From Candidatus Thiovulum stygium (GTDB taxonomy: Bacteria > Campylobacterota > Campylobacteria > Campylobacterales > Thiovulaceae), in the NCBI GenBank assembly GCA_021582295.1, contig CP091137.1:1660915-1724914 (forward strand): a stretch of DNA of 64,000 bases, given 5' to 3'. Position numbers and translations under genes: made by a program. The notes beneath the pieces are model-generated. The model saw only the letters and a list, made by a program, of their open reading frames with translations, was not told where the DNA came from and did not search any database. The number at the start of each line of letters is the position of its first letter. The stretch's first letter is position 1. Shown here in pieces: positions 38,847 to 47,836 of this stretch.

Positions 38847-39551
38847 TTAAAATAAGAGGTTTAAGCTAAAATAAGGAGTTGATAAAACGGTAGTTTCAGC
38901 TTCAATATAAATATTTGAAACAGTTGCAGTTGGATCATTTTGACTTAATAAATATTGAGTTCCACCAATTGTTAAAGGATCAGTTTTTGTTTCAGTAGAA
39001 GTTAGATCTACTCGCATATAACGATAACCTAATTCAAAAGCCAATTTATAATTATCTCTTTGATAAATATTTGCAGTTATTCCAAATTGACCACCAATTC
39101 CAGATGAAGGAGAAGATTTCATACCTTCTGGTTTTGCACCAGCAACTGCAATAGCTCCACCAATAAAAAATGAGATATTTTCAAGTTTAGGTATAGAATA
39201 AAGATAATCTGTATTAGCAGTTAGTAACCAACCATCAACATCTTTATCAAAAGCAATATTGCTATTTTTTTCATATTTAAATTTATACTAATCAGCATAA
39301 AATCGCCAATTAGTATAAATTTTACCAATTCTAATACCTTGCATATCAAGTGATTTATCAGCATTAACATTTGTTTCAAATGGAATAGAGTTGATCATTC
39401 CACCAGCAAACGAACCATTAATAGAAACATCACGAGAACTATAAGTTTTAAGACGATCAGAAAAGAGAAAACTAGCAAACCATTGATCATCTTTAGATAT
39501 AAGAGTTGATGAGGTTAAAAGTGAAGCGAAAAATATTGGTTTAAATTTCAT
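38847..39551 (-). pseudogene. Outer-membrane beta-barrel protein with in-frame amber codon
   Basis: The ATG at 39551 opens a signal peptide (KPIFFASLLTSSTLIS) and alternating beta strands. A TAG at 39288-39290 interrupts the frame after NWRFYAD. The same frame continues with YKFKYEKNSNIAFDKDVDGW, GYRYMRVDLTST and ends with the aromatic residue SLNLLF, typical of a barrel C-terminus. The intact protein would be about 234 residues with TAG read as an amino acid. This is a substitution, not a frameshift. The OmpA/Omp-like barrel family is not otherwise identified. Confidence 0.75.
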
Positions 39552-39667
39552 TTAAATTTCCGATTAATTTAATTTTTTAATTTAAATGAAATCTTACCAT
39601 TTTAGAATTAAAAGCTATTTTTATTATAGCTCAAATAGTATATTTAAAATTTAATTTATTAGTAAAA

Positions 39668-40108
39668 TTATAAATTTCTAACTTTTTCTTCCAATCTATC
39701 TATTTCAGCATATGCTTCAGTGATATTAATATCCATTTCGATTAAAAGAGCGAAAAAATATTTAAATCTCATTTCTAATTCAAGTTTTAGAAAATCTTCA
39801 GGATTTCGTTTGATAACAGCCCTAGAAACATCATCATTTCGATGTGTTATAAGTTGTTGAGCAGTTTTAGCTTCAAGATTATGATCATCAGTAAATTTTG
39901 AGATCAAATTTAACATATGCATACTAGCAATTGATTTAGAAGAACCATTTTTAGGATCACCGTTATATAAAATTCCGCTGATTTCTCTCATTAAAGTTTT
40001 TAAATTTCTTTCTTCATTAATTTCGAGATCGCCACCTGTTAAAGTCATAAAATGAGAGACCAAAGAGACCCGAAGAGCTGGATCACTAATTTGAAAATAT
40101 TTTTCCAT
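39668..40108 (-). CDS. Conserved hypothetical helical protein
   Basis: The 146-residue soluble protein begins MEKYFQISDPALRVSLVSHF and is largely helical, ending in a coiled coil (DINITEAYAEIDRLEEKVRN). There is no signal peptide or recognised motif. It is transcribed in the same direction as fmt, about 70 bases downstream of it, and may be in the same operon. Function unknown. Confidence 0.75.
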   Translation of the reverse strand: MEKYFQISDPALRVSLVSHFMTLTGGDLEINEERNLKTLMREISGILYNGDPKNGSSKSIASMHMLNLISKFTDDHNLEAKTAQQLITHRNDDVSRAVIKRNPEDFLKLELEMRFKYFFALLIEMDINITEAYAEIDRLEEKVRNL

Positions 40109-40178
40109 AGTTCATTTTTCCTATTTTATTTTTAATTTAGCAATATTAACATAAATCTATTATTAATATAATCTTGGA

Positions 40179-41114
40179 TTATTTAAAAATATCCAATAAT
40201 TTATATCTTTTGCCATTAATATATGCTTTAGCATTCATTAAATATTTAGATGGAGGTTGAACAGAGAATATTTTTATACTCATATCTTTGCAACCAACTT
40301 CAATATAATGTTCGTTAATTTCCAAAATTTCACCTTCATTAAAATTACCTTCTCTACCTTCTGCAACTGTAATCAATTTTAAACCATTGTTAAGATAAGC
40401 TGAAGGCCAATAATTAAAAGCTCTAGATTTATTAAGAAGTTCTCTACAATTTGCAAAAGAGACAAGACCATCAATTTTTTCAATTTTTTTACAATAAGAA
40501 GAGTCAGCACTATGTTGAGAAAGCGGTTTAATCAGATGGAAATTTGCTAAGACATCTATTATTAAATATGAAGCGACGATACTTAATTCAATTGTTAAAC
40601 TACTTTGATTTGGTATATAGCTTTTTTCTAATTTAATTCTTGAAATTGCCAAAATATCACCAGTATCTAAACCTTCATTCATTAACATTGCAGTTATACC
40701 AGTTTCTAAATCACCATTTAAAAGAGCCTCTTGAATTGGACTAGCTCCACGATATTTTGGTAAAATCGAAGCATGTAAATTTATAGCTGGAGCTATATTT
40801 AAAATCTCTTTTGGTAAAATTTGACCATATGCTGCAACAACTAAAAAATCTGGTTTTAACTTTTTGATCTCATTAACTATTTCTGAATTATTTTTTAATT
40901 TTTCAGGTTGTAAAATTTTAAACTCTTTTTCTAGTGCAAGAACTTTTACATCAGATTGTGAAAGTTTCATATCTCGTCCAGATTTTTTATCTGGTTGAGT
41001 AACAACTCCAACTATTTCAATCCAAGAATGGTTTGACAATTCATTTAAAATTTGTTTTGCATAAAAAGGAGTTCCCATAAAAAGAACTCTTTTTGTGATT
41101 ATGCTACTTGACAT
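40179..41114 (-). CDS. fmt: Methionyl-tRNA formyltransferase
   Basis: Fmt formylates initiator Met-tRNA. The 311-residue protein contains RVLFMGTPFYAKQIL, PDFLVVAAYGQILP and the catalytic region INLHASILPKYRGASPI (Asn/His), followed by NEGLDTGDIL with the catalytic Asp and a C-terminal tRNA-binding domain (YINGKRYKLLDIF). The start is the ATG at 41114, nine bases after the H-NOX gene, so the two are co-transcribed. Confidence 0.97.
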   Translation of the reverse strand: MSSSIITKRVLFMGTPFYAKQILNELSNHSWIEIVGVVTQPDKKSGRDMKLSQSDVKVLALEKEFKILQPEKLKNNSEIVNEIKKLKPDFLVVAAYGQILPKEILNIAPAINLHASILPKYRGASPIQEALLNGDLETGITAMLMNEGLDTGDILAISRIKLEKSYIPNQSSLTIELSIVASYLIIDVLANFHLIKPLSQHSADSSYCKKIEKIDGLVSFANCRELLNKSRAFNYWPSAYLNNGLKLITVAEGREGNFNEGEILEINEHYIEVGCKDMSIKIFSVQPPSKYLMNAKAYINGKRYKLLDIFK

Positions 41115-41123
41115 ATATATATT

Positions 41124-41660
41124 TTATATTTTATCAACTGTAAATATAACAGTGTGAGGCTCTTCGCTAACTATTTTATAATCAACAACGATAGTTTCAT
41201 GAAAATAATTCGAAGCTCCAATCATAAGCCCTTTTGCCAAAATTTCAAGTTGTTTATCTGAAGAATATAACATTTCAAGATGATTTGTTTCGAATTTTAT
41301 AACTTTAAATTTAGGTAAATCAGCTTCTGGATATAATTTTTTGACTTCAATATGAATATAAGTATCAACTTTTGAGATAACTTCAAAACTACTTTGAGAA
41401 CCTTTTACAAGAAAAGGAGCCATATGAACTAATTTGCCAAATAGATAAACTCCAAATTTATATAAAATTTCTTCGATTTCTACTTTTTCAGTTTCATGAA
41501 CAGAAAGAACAAGAGTAACTAATTCTGTAAAAGGATAATTTCCTGCTTGAGTGTAAATTTTTTCATTGTCGCTATCTGGTTCTAACATAATATCTGCTGT
41601 ATCAAAACCGTAAGTTTCTTCAACGAATTCGATAAATTCAGTAAAAACTGCACCTTTCAA
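41124..41660 (-). CDS. Stand-alone H-NOX heme sensor protein
   Basis: The 178-residue heme NO/O2-binding (HNOB) domain protein begins MKGAVFTEFIEFVEETYGFD, the family signature. The proximal heme-ligand His lies in YIHIEVKKLYPEADLPKF (~102-119). The heme-propionate motif, normally YxSxR, reads YSSDK here, with Lys for Arg. Free H-NOX proteins sense NO and regulate a partner kinase or cyclase. The nearest candidates are the Hpt/kinase and cyclase genes at 35.7-38 kb. It is co-transcribed with fmt. Confidence 0.92.
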   Translation of the reverse strand: MKGAVFTEFIEFVEETYGFDTADIMLEPDSDNEKIYTQAGNYPFTELVTLVLSVHETEKVEIEEILYKFGVYLFGKLVHMAPFLVKGSQSSFEVISKVDTYIHIEVKKLYPEADLPKFKVIKFETNHLEMLYSSDKQLEILAKGLMIGASNYFHETIVVDYKIVSEEPHTVIFTVDKI

Positions 41661-41775
41661 ATTTGATTCCTTTTTTTATTTTTAAAATAATAATAGCACA
41701 TTAGATTTTTACTTTTTATTAACATTAATAAAATATAATTTTATTATAAATTTAATTTAACTATAAAGTAAATTT

Positions 41776-41986
41776 ATGTTTTTTAATCGAAAAATCCAAG
41801 TAGTTTGGCTACGATAATATTTTTAATGAGTTTGAATTTTGGTTGTGGAACTTATACACCTAGTTATATTTCTCAAGAAAGATATGAATTGATTTTATCG
41901 AGTAGCAATAATCAATAATTAATAGTCAATTCATTGAAAGCGAAATAATCAAAACTGCTAATATTCCCGAAAAAATTAAGGGATAA
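41776..41986 (+). pseudogene. Small lipoprotein gene, frameshifted
   Basis: The ATG at 41776 reads FFNRKIQVVW and stops. One frame over, ATIIFLMSLNFGCGTYTPSY is a signal sequence with the lipobox LNFGC, followed by SYISQERYELILSSSNNQ. A third frame (INSQFIESEIIKTANIPEKI) runs to a stop three bases before the aminotransferase ATG. Two one-base changes would give a lipoprotein of roughly 70 residues. Function unknown; co-transcription with the aminotransferase is likely. Confidence 0.5.
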
Positions 41987-41988
41987 AA

Positions 41989-43098
41989 ATGTTGTTATTT
42001 ACACCGGGTCCAACTCCAGTTCCCGAGAAAATTCGTAATAGCATGAGTCTTCCAACGATTCATCATAGAACTCCTGAATTTGAAGCTATTTTTAGTCGAA
42101 CTCGTGAATTACTTTTTAAATTAATTGGTTCTGACGAGATCATTTTATTGGCTTCTACTGGAACTGGTGCAATGGAAAGTGCTGTTATTAATTTAACCTC
42201 ATCGCGATTACTATTTGTCAATGCTGGTAAATTTGGCGAAAGATTTGGCAAAATTGCTGAAGCTCATAAAATTAATTTTACAGAACTTAAATATGAATGG
42301 AATAGTCCAACATCTGTTGAAGATATAATTAAAGAAATAGATAAAGATAGTTCTATTGATGCTGTTGCTATTCAAATTAGTGAAAGTTCTGGTGGTTTAA
42401 GACATCCTGTTGAAGAAATCGCAAAAGCTATTAAACAAAAAAATAAAAATATCATGGTTATCGCTGATGCAATTACTGCAATGGGAGTTGAAAAAATAGA
42501 TATTTCTAATATTGATGCAATTATTGGTGGAAGTCAAAAAGCTTTTATGCTTCCTCCCGGATTAGCTATTTTGGGCTTAAGTAATAGTGCTATCGCAAAA
42601 ATTGGTAAAGGCAAAGGCTTTTATTTTAATTTATATTCTGAAATTAAAAAACAGCGAACTAATACAACTGCTTATACAGCTGCAACAACTCTTATAATTG
42701 GACTTTTGGCAATGTTAGAAGAATTTGACAAAATTGGTTTCGATGAGGTTTATCGTAGAACTGCTCTTAGAAGTAATGCTGTCATTTCTGCTCTTTCTGG
42801 AATTGGACTTAAAATTTATCCTAAAACTCCATCTAAAGCAATGACTACAATTTATCATGATAAATCTCCTGAAATTAAGAAAAGACTTCAAAAAGAGTTC
42901 AATGTTAGTGTTGCTAGTGGTCAAGATGAAATGAAAGATCTCATGTTCAGAATTAATAATATGGGTCTTATTGAAAATAATGAAATTGCTTGGGCTATTA
43001 ATAGTATTGAAGTTCTTCTTGATCGAATGGGCTTACGACAATTTAATGGTGATGCTAATCGCATCTTTACTGAAATAATTATGTCATTAAAATCTTGA
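41989..43098 (+). CDS. Class V PLP-dependent aminotransferase (serine-pyruvate / alanine-glyoxylate type)
   Basis: The 369-residue enzyme starts MLLFTPGPTPVPEKIRNSM, the fold-type I class V beginning, and has HHRTPEFEAIF and STGTGAMESAV for cofactor phosphate binding. VIADAITAMGVEKID carries the Asp that binds the PLP nitrogen, and GGSQKAFMLPPGLA the Lys that forms the Schiff base. It probably interconverts serine/alanine and glyoxylate or hydroxypyruvate; in related genomes it serves serine synthesis. The exact substrate pair is not determined. Two octamers lie inside it (42196, 42742). Confidence 0.92.
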   Translation: MLLFTPGPTPVPEKIRNSMSLPTIHHRTPEFEAIFSRTRELLFKLIGSDEIILLASTGTGAMESAVINLTSSRLLFVNAGKFGERFGKIAEAHKINFTELKYEWNSPTSVEDIIKEIDKDSSIDAVAIQISESSGGLRHPVEEIAKAIKQKNKNIMVIADAITAMGVEKIDISNIDAIIGGSQKAFMLPPGLAILGLSNSAIAKIGKGKGFYFNLYSEIKKQRTNTTAYTAATTLIIGLLAMLEEFDKIGFDEVYRRTALRSNAVISALSGIGLKIYPKTPSKAMTTIYHDKSPEIKKRLQKEFNVSVASGQDEMKDLMFRINNMGLIENNEIAWAINSIEVLLDRMGLRQFNGDANRIFTEIIMSLKS

Positions 43099-43149
43099 TG
43101 TTATAATATATATAATTTTATAAATAAAATTTAAAAGGATCTAATTCTA

Positions 43150-44367
43150 ATGTCAAAACGAAAACATGTTAATAAAGTTGTTCTCGCTTATTCTGGCGGT
43201 CTTGATACAAGTGTTATTTTAAAATGGCTTCAAGATGAATATAACTGTGAAGTTGTTACTTTTACAGCTGATATTGGTCAAGGTGAAGAAGTTGAACCTG
43301 CAAGACAAAAAGCTATCTCTTTAGGTATTAAACCTGAAAATATTTTTATCGAAGATCTTCAAGAAGAGTTTGTTCGAGATTATGTTTTTCCTATGTTTCG
43401 AGCTAATACGATTTATGAAGGCGAATATTTATTAGGAACTTCAATAGCTAGACCTTTAATTGCAAAAAGACAAGTTGAAATCGCTCGTCTCGTTAATGCT
43501 GATGCTGTTTCTCACGGTGCAACTGGTAAAGGAAATGATCAAGTTCGTTTTGAAATGGGCTATTTATCTCTTAATTCTAAACTTACGATTATTGCTCCTT
43601 GGCGAGAATGGGATTTAAATTCTCGTGAAAAACTTTTGCAATATGCTGAAACTCATGGAATTTTTATCGAGAAAAAAGGTAAAAAATCTCCTTATTCAAC
43701 TGATGCTAATTTACTTCATATCTCTTATGAAGGTGGCATTTTAGAAAATCCTAATGCTGAACCAGAAGAAGATATGTGGCGATGGACAAATTCACCTGAA
43801 AAAGCTCCAAATGAAGCTGAATATATTTCTTTAGATTTTAAAAATGGTGATCTTATTGCTATTAATGGTATCGAACTTTCTCCAGCTAATCTATTACGAA
43901 AACTTAATGAATTAGGTTCGAAACATGGCATCGGTCGAACTGATATTGTCGAAAATCGATATGTCGGAATGAAAAGTCGTGGAGCTTATGAAACCCCTGG
44001 TGGAACAATTATGATTAAAGCACATCGTGCAATCGAATCTATCACTCTTGATCGTGAAGAGGCTCATTTAAAAGATGAACTTATGCCAAAATATGCCAAA
44101 CTAATTTATAATGGTTTCTGGTTTTCACCTGAAAGACGAATGATTCAATCAGCTATCGATAAAACTCAAGAAAATGTTGAAGGTCGTGTAAAACTCAAAC
44201 TTTATAAAGGCAATGTTATTGTTGTTGGCAGAAGTTCGCCAAAAAGTCTATTTAATAATAACTATGCAACTTTCGAAGAAGATGTTGTTTATGATCAGCG
44301 AGATGCTGGAGGCTTTATTAAATTAAATGCTCTTAGATTTATTATCGCTGGAAATGTTCGCAAATAA
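43150..44367 (+). CDS. argG: Argininosuccinate synthase
   Basis: The 405-residue ligase joins citrulline and aspartate in arginine synthesis. It begins [19 protein letters not shown], the PP-loop SGGLDTS, and contains [26 protein letters not shown] (citrulline/aspartate binding), [21 protein letters not shown] and [17 protein letters not shown] sequence ([14 protein letters not shown]). An AAAAGGATC ribosome-binding site precedes the ATG, 51 bases after the aminotransferase. A perfect hairpin follows at 44436. Confidence 0.98.
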   Translation: MSKRKHVNKVVLAYSGGLDTSVILKWLQDEYNCEVVTFTADIGQGEEVEPARQKAISLGIKPENIFIEDLQEEFVRDYVFPMFRANTIYEGEYLLGTSIARPLIAKRQVEIARLVNADAVSHGATGKGNDQVRFEMGYLSLNSKLTIIAPWREWDLNSREKLLQYAETHGIFIEKKGKKSPYSTDANLLHISYEGGILENPNAEPEEDMWRWTNSPEKAPNEAEYISLDFKNGDLIAINGIELSPANLLRKLNELGSKHGIGRTDIVENRYVGMKSRGAYETPGGTIMIKAHRAIESITLDREEAHLKDELMPKYAKLIYNGFWFSPERRMIQSAIDKTQENVEGRVKLKLYKGNVIVVGRSSPKSLFNNNYATFEEDVVYDQRDAGGFIKLNALRFIIAGNVRK

Positions 44368-44435
44368 ATTTATCTTTTTTAAACTAACTATTTAATTACT
44401 ATTCTATATTTCACTATTTTAGTGTCTGACATTCG

Positions 44436-44461
44436 TTTTCTCGTGCAACAACACGAGAAAA
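44436..44461 (+). terminator. Terminator after argG
   Basis: TTTTCTCGTG (44436-44445) pairs perfectly with CACGAGAAAA (44452-44461) around the loop CAACAA, followed by TAATTTTTC. This is a ten-base-pair stem in an AT-rich setting. Confidence 0.85.
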
Positions 44462-44712
44462 TAATTTTTCAAAATCGAAGGGTTATGATTGAATCATATT
44501 CAAGAGGCAGGAGAAATTGGCAGAAGTGAATTCTAAAATAGATAAAACACAACAATTCAATTAGTAAGCTCTTAAATTTTCTTATTTCGTTTCAACCTCA
44601 TCAAATTTTTAATTTCTGCTAAAATTATAGATAAATCATTGAAAAATATATAAATAATTAGCTAAAAAACTTTTAAAACTATCGATGAGGTTTGAGTTTT
44701 TGAATTTAAGTT
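44462..44712. other. Intergenic region with two inverted octamers
   Basis: No convincing gene is visible between the argG terminator and the dual-OB gene. The region holds ACCTCATC at 44595-44602 and GATGAGGT at 44684-44691, an exact inverted pair 81 bases apart, with AT-rich sequence between. Distances are too large for a simple hairpin. Confidence 0.6.
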
Positions 44713-45360
44713 TTATATTACAGTAGCTACTATTTTGTAACTAAAGCCTTTAAATTCACCTGCTAAACTAACACATAAATATTTGTTGAAATATATAAGA
44801 TTAAAATCTGCATTATTAATTTGCGGATCAGTAACTGCTAGATCATAAATCACATTATTATATGTAAATTTAGCTCTTTTTTTAGTTTTTTCATATTGTT
44901 GTATTGTATATAAATTTAATATTTCAACTTTTATAAAATATAAAGATTGACTTATAATAATATTTTTATTAATTATATTATTGTAATTGACTTTATCTGT
45001 AGATGTTGAAGGATCTAACCATAAATCTTTTGGATTATCTACATACAAGTTAATTTCATGTTGCTCAATTCTGTAATGTTGCACCCAAATTTGATCTGAT
45101 ATCAACCAGTTTTCTGGTTGATGAATTAATGGAACAGGTTGAATTAATGCCATTTTAACTTTTTGCAAAGGTCTAACATAAAAATTCCCATGCGGATTAG
45201 AACATAGTATTTGTTGAGAGTTTAATTCACAACCATTAGTATCAGCTACTGGTCGAACCCATTCTTTCGTTTTAATATCTTTTCCAGCAACACAATGTTG
45301 TCCATGTTTAACAGAATTTGCAAGAATAACGATCTCTTTTTGAAACATATATAAAACCAA
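44713..45360 (-). CDS. Dual-OB-fold-like protein next to DUF488 genes
   Basis: The 215-residue protein starts MVLYMFQKEIVILANSVKHG; the ATG at 45348 is an alternative start. It contains HCVAGKDIKTKEWVRPVADT, PHGNFYVRPLQKVKMALIQ, a histidine-rich middle (IQPVPLIHQPENWLISDQIW) and DLAVTDP...CVSLAGEFKG. This W-V-R-P...D-L-x-V-T-D-P...S-L pattern resembles the dual-OB (DuOB) domain that accompanies DUF488 proteins in other bacteria, suggesting nucleic-acid binding. It lies 22 bases after the two DUF488 genes and probably forms an operon with them. The role is not established. Confidence 0.65.
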   Translation of the reverse strand: MVLYMFQKEIVILANSVKHGQHCVAGKDIKTKEWVRPVADTNGCELNSQQILCSNPHGNFYVRPLQKVKMALIQPVPLIHQPENWLISDQIWVQHYRIEQHEINLYVDNPKDLWLDPSTSTDKVNYNNIINKNIIISQSLYFIKVEILNLYTIQQYEKTKKRAKFTYNNVIYDLAVTDPQINNADFNLIYFNKYLCVSLAGEFKGFSYKIVATVI

Positions 45361-45382
45361 TCTATCTTATTTAAATTTATTT

Positions 45383-45813
45383 CTATAAATGCTTGATATT
45401 AATATCAGGAAAATGTTTAGCTAAATATTCAGCCAATAATCGTCTATGACATTTTTCTGCGGTAGCTTCACTACATAGTAAGACACTATTATTAAAACTC
45501 AATATGTCTAAATTCTCTAATATATTTCTTTTTTGTAATAAATTAAGATATATTTTTTCATATTCAGCCCAATTAATTAGCTTATCTTGATATCCATTGA
45601 GCAACTCTTTTGATGGAGCATATTGAGGTGCATAAGTATATTTTATATTATGTAAAAATAAAAAATATGGTAAATGTTTTATATTTGTAAAACCTGCTAA
45701 TTGAGAAGAATTATTCAATCTAATATCAATAAGTTGTTTAACTTGATTTGTCATTAAAATTTGAAAAAATCTTTAGCAGTTTTACCAGCAAAACCAATAG
45801 TATAAATATTCAT
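45383..45813 (-). CDS. DUF488 family protein, short form (one frameshift)
   Basis: The ATG at 45813, overlapping the end of the upstream DUF488 gene, gives MNIYTIGFAGKTAKDFFK and then a stop. One more A in the CAAA run near 45762 joins it to ILMTNQVKQLIDIRLNN and the rest, including the family signature LLCSEATAEKCHRRLLAEYL (Cys...Cys-His-Arg). The intact length would be 143 residues. DUF488 proteins are small conserved proteins of unknown biochemical function. Two different paralogues lie in tandem here. Confidence 0.8.
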
Positions 45814-46446
45814 TTAGTCGTGATCTCCTTCTTTCGTAATTGGATTATAAGCAATTTTCAGATTTTGTAATTGATATGCTATATCGAGTAAATCATTATC
45901 GCTATAAGTATCAAATAGATTATTTTGAGGAAGTTTTTTATTAAATTTATTTAATAGTTTTGTTTCAATCTCTTGTTGATTAAAAATACTATCAGTATAA
46001 ATATGATTGATTTCAAAACTATTTTTATGATAAAGAAACTTTGAAACAAGACCAAAACGATGGCAATCAAGAGCATCTTTTTCAGAACACATTAATGAAA
46101 TGCTATATCCTTTTTTAACACCATCTTCAAGTCTAGTTATGCCATCTTGAAAACCTTTCGTTTCTTGCACTTTTTGAAAATTAACTTTGCCTTTATTGTC
46201 TTTATCGTTAAATAATAAATTTTTATCTTCATATCTAGCACCTAATAAATTACCCATAAAAACATATTGTATATTTGATTTTTTTAGAAAGTTCTTCAAT
46301 ATGTCTTGATTATATTGAGGCGAGTATTGACTATATGGAGAACTTCTAACATCAACAATTGTATTAATATTGTTCTTTTGTAACATATTAATAAATATAT
46401 TGATATCGTGATTCGAATGACCAATGGTAAAAATTTCTTTTTTCAT
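45814..46446 (-). CDS. DUF488 family protein, full-length
   Basis: The 210-residue protein starts MKKEIFTIGHSNHDINIFI (the T-I-G-H-S motif), followed by TIVDVRSSPYSQYSPQYN and SLMCSEKDALDCHRFGL (Cys...Cys-His-Arg), the three conserved DUF488 blocks. It ends with FDTYSDNDLLDIAYQLQNLK and an acidic tail. A second copy of its first 176 residues, identical in sequence, lies at 47285-47836 within a tandem duplication. It heads the DUF488-DUF488-dual-OB operon. Confidence 0.88.
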   Translation of the reverse strand: MKKEIFTIGHSNHDINIFINMLQKNNINTIVDVRSSPYSQYSPQYNQDILKNFLKKSNIQYVFMGNLLGARYEDKNLLFNDKDNKGKVNFQKVQETKGFQDGITRLEDGVKKGYSISLMCSEKDALDCHRFGLVSKFLYHKNSFEINHIYTDSIFNQQEIETKLLNKFNKKLPQNNLFDTYSDNDLLDIAYQLQNLKIAYNPITKEGDHD

Positions 46447-47284
46447 CTATATCCTTTTCTTAATTACTTTTAATACATAAACAATCGTTTAATTTAAAAA
46501 AAGTATTAGATACGATTAACAATATTGTAAATTAAAAACAAAATAAAAAGCACTTTACAGCCATGAGGGAATTTAAATTTTTTAAAAAATTAATTTTTCA
46601 ACTCAAAAGCTAAATTTCATATTTTTGCCATTAAATAAATAGACTTGAGATAATTTTATAAACTAATAAATAATCTTGAGTTTTAAAAATTTGGTGATGA
46701 GGTTTTAAAATATTTTACTGATTTTGAACCGCTTTGGAATTCTTGCAAAAAAAATTTTGAAAATTACAATCATATTATTTTATTTATACTTTTAAATTAA
46801 ATTGTCCAATTTTTAAAGAAATTTTCAAAACTTAAATATAAATTTAGAGATAGTCTCACTCCAAAAACCGCCACTTACGACCTTTTCGTTTATATTTTTC
46901 TAGTTTTTTTGAGTCGAAAAAATGGCTAAAAAATGGCTAAACTTAAAAAAATAAATTACATTGGAGCAAAAATACACTTTTTGTGTATTTAAATACACTT
47001 TTGCAAAAAGTATCGGATCAACTAGGTTTATACTAAAAAAGTGGTCAGATCGATTTTTCACAGTATGGGGAGGCAGATCCATATATAAATATTGGAATAG
47101 TTGAGTTTAAATTAAATTATTTTATAGCTGAAAAATATATCTAATTTTCTATTTTTTATATTTTGAAATTCAAATTAAACTTTATTTAAATATTTCAACT
47201 CTATTTTTTGCAATATATAAAGCTTGATCAGATCTTTTTAAAATAATTTTATCCATTTATAACCTATTATTTTTCAAATTTTGG
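46447..47284. other. Non-coding DNA upstream of the DUF488 operon
   Basis: I see no intact gene in these ~840 bases. They contain an octamer at 46696-46703 and an AAATACAC/GTGTATTT palindrome at ~46978-46998. A 24-codon reading frame resembling the end of a GGDEF domain lies at 47182-47256. The operon promoter should lie just above 46446. The same sequence recurs at 47837-48674. Confidence 0.6.
47182..47256 (-). pseudogene. Remnant of a GGDEF (diguanylate cyclase) C-terminus
   Basis: The 24-codon frame reads LKRSDQALYIAKNRVEIFK. This matches the terminal helix of GGDEF domains (A-D-x-A-L-Y-x-A-K...G-R-N-R-V-x-x-F), with the glycine loop missing. No GGDEF core is found upstream. A second copy lies at 48572-48646 in the duplicated unit. 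Confidence 0.5.
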
Positions 47285-47836
47285 CTAATTATATATTAAG
47301 ACCTCTAGATTATTTTGAGGAAGTTTTTTATTAAATTTATTTAATAGTTTTGTTTCAATCTCTTGTTGATTAAAAATACTATCAGTATAAATATGATTGA
47401 TTTCAAAACTATTTTTATGATAAAGAAACTTTGAAACAAGACCAAAACGATGGCAATCAAGAGCATCTTTTTCAGAACACATTAATGAAATGCTATATCC
47501 TTTTTTAACACCATCTTCAAGTCTAGTTATGCCATCTTGAAAACCTTTCGTTTCTTGCACTTTTTGAAAATTAACTTTGCCTTTATTGTCTTTATCGTTA
47601 AATAATAAATTTTTATCTTCATATCTAGCACCTAATAAATTACCCATAAAAACATATTGTATATTTGATTTTTTTAGAAAGTTCTTCAATATGTCTTGAT
47701 TATATTGAGGCGAGTATTGACTATATGGAGAACTTCTAACATCAACAATTGTATTAATATTGTTCTTTTGTAACATATTAATAAATATATTGATATCGTG
47801 ATTCGAATGACCAACGGTAAAAATTTCTTTTTTCAT
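47285..47836 (-). CDS. Truncated duplicate of the DUF488 gene
   Basis: Residues 1-176 are identical to the full-length DUF488 protein encoded at 45814-46446, including TIGHSNHD and CSEKDALDCHRF. The duplication breakpoint then replaces the last 34 residues with LEVLIYN. All conserved DUF488 motifs are kept, so the product could be folded and active. It has the same upstream sequence and presumably the same promoter. Confidence 0.75.
   Translation of the reverse strand: MKKEIFTVGHSNHDINIFINMLQKNNINTIVDVRSSPYSQYSPQYNQDILKNFLKKSNIQYVFMGNLLGARYEDKNLLFNDKDNKGKVNFQKVQETKGFQDGITRLEDGVKKGYSISLMCSEKDALDCHRFGLVSKFLYHKNSFEINHIYTDSIFNQQEIETKLLNKFNKKLPQNNLEVLIYN

Larger units (their letters stand above)
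45916..47297. repeat. 1,382-bp tandem duplication, copy 1
   Basis: This unit comprises most of the full-length DUF488 gene (all but its last ~35 codons) and ~850 bp of upstream DNA. It is repeated at a constant offset of 1,390 bp at 47306-48687 without indels. I noticed about seven single-base differences. An eight-base spacer, AAGACCTC, separates the copies. Confidence 0.95.

Noticed and set aside
21514..39290. Genome-wide reassignment of TAG as a sense codon
   Set aside because: Two genes contain in-frame TAG, but pyrG and the methyltransferase end with TAG and RF1 is present and normal, so local mutation or error is more likely.
44484..44530. Short open frame MIESYSRGRRNWQK after argG
   Set aside because: Fourteen codons with no clear ribosome-binding site or similarity; treated as intergenic.
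46900..47082. A 60-codon open frame in the duplicated non-coding region, repeated at 48290-48472
   Set aside because: No ribosome-binding site, no recognisable motif and atypical composition. It is present twice only because the region is duplicated.
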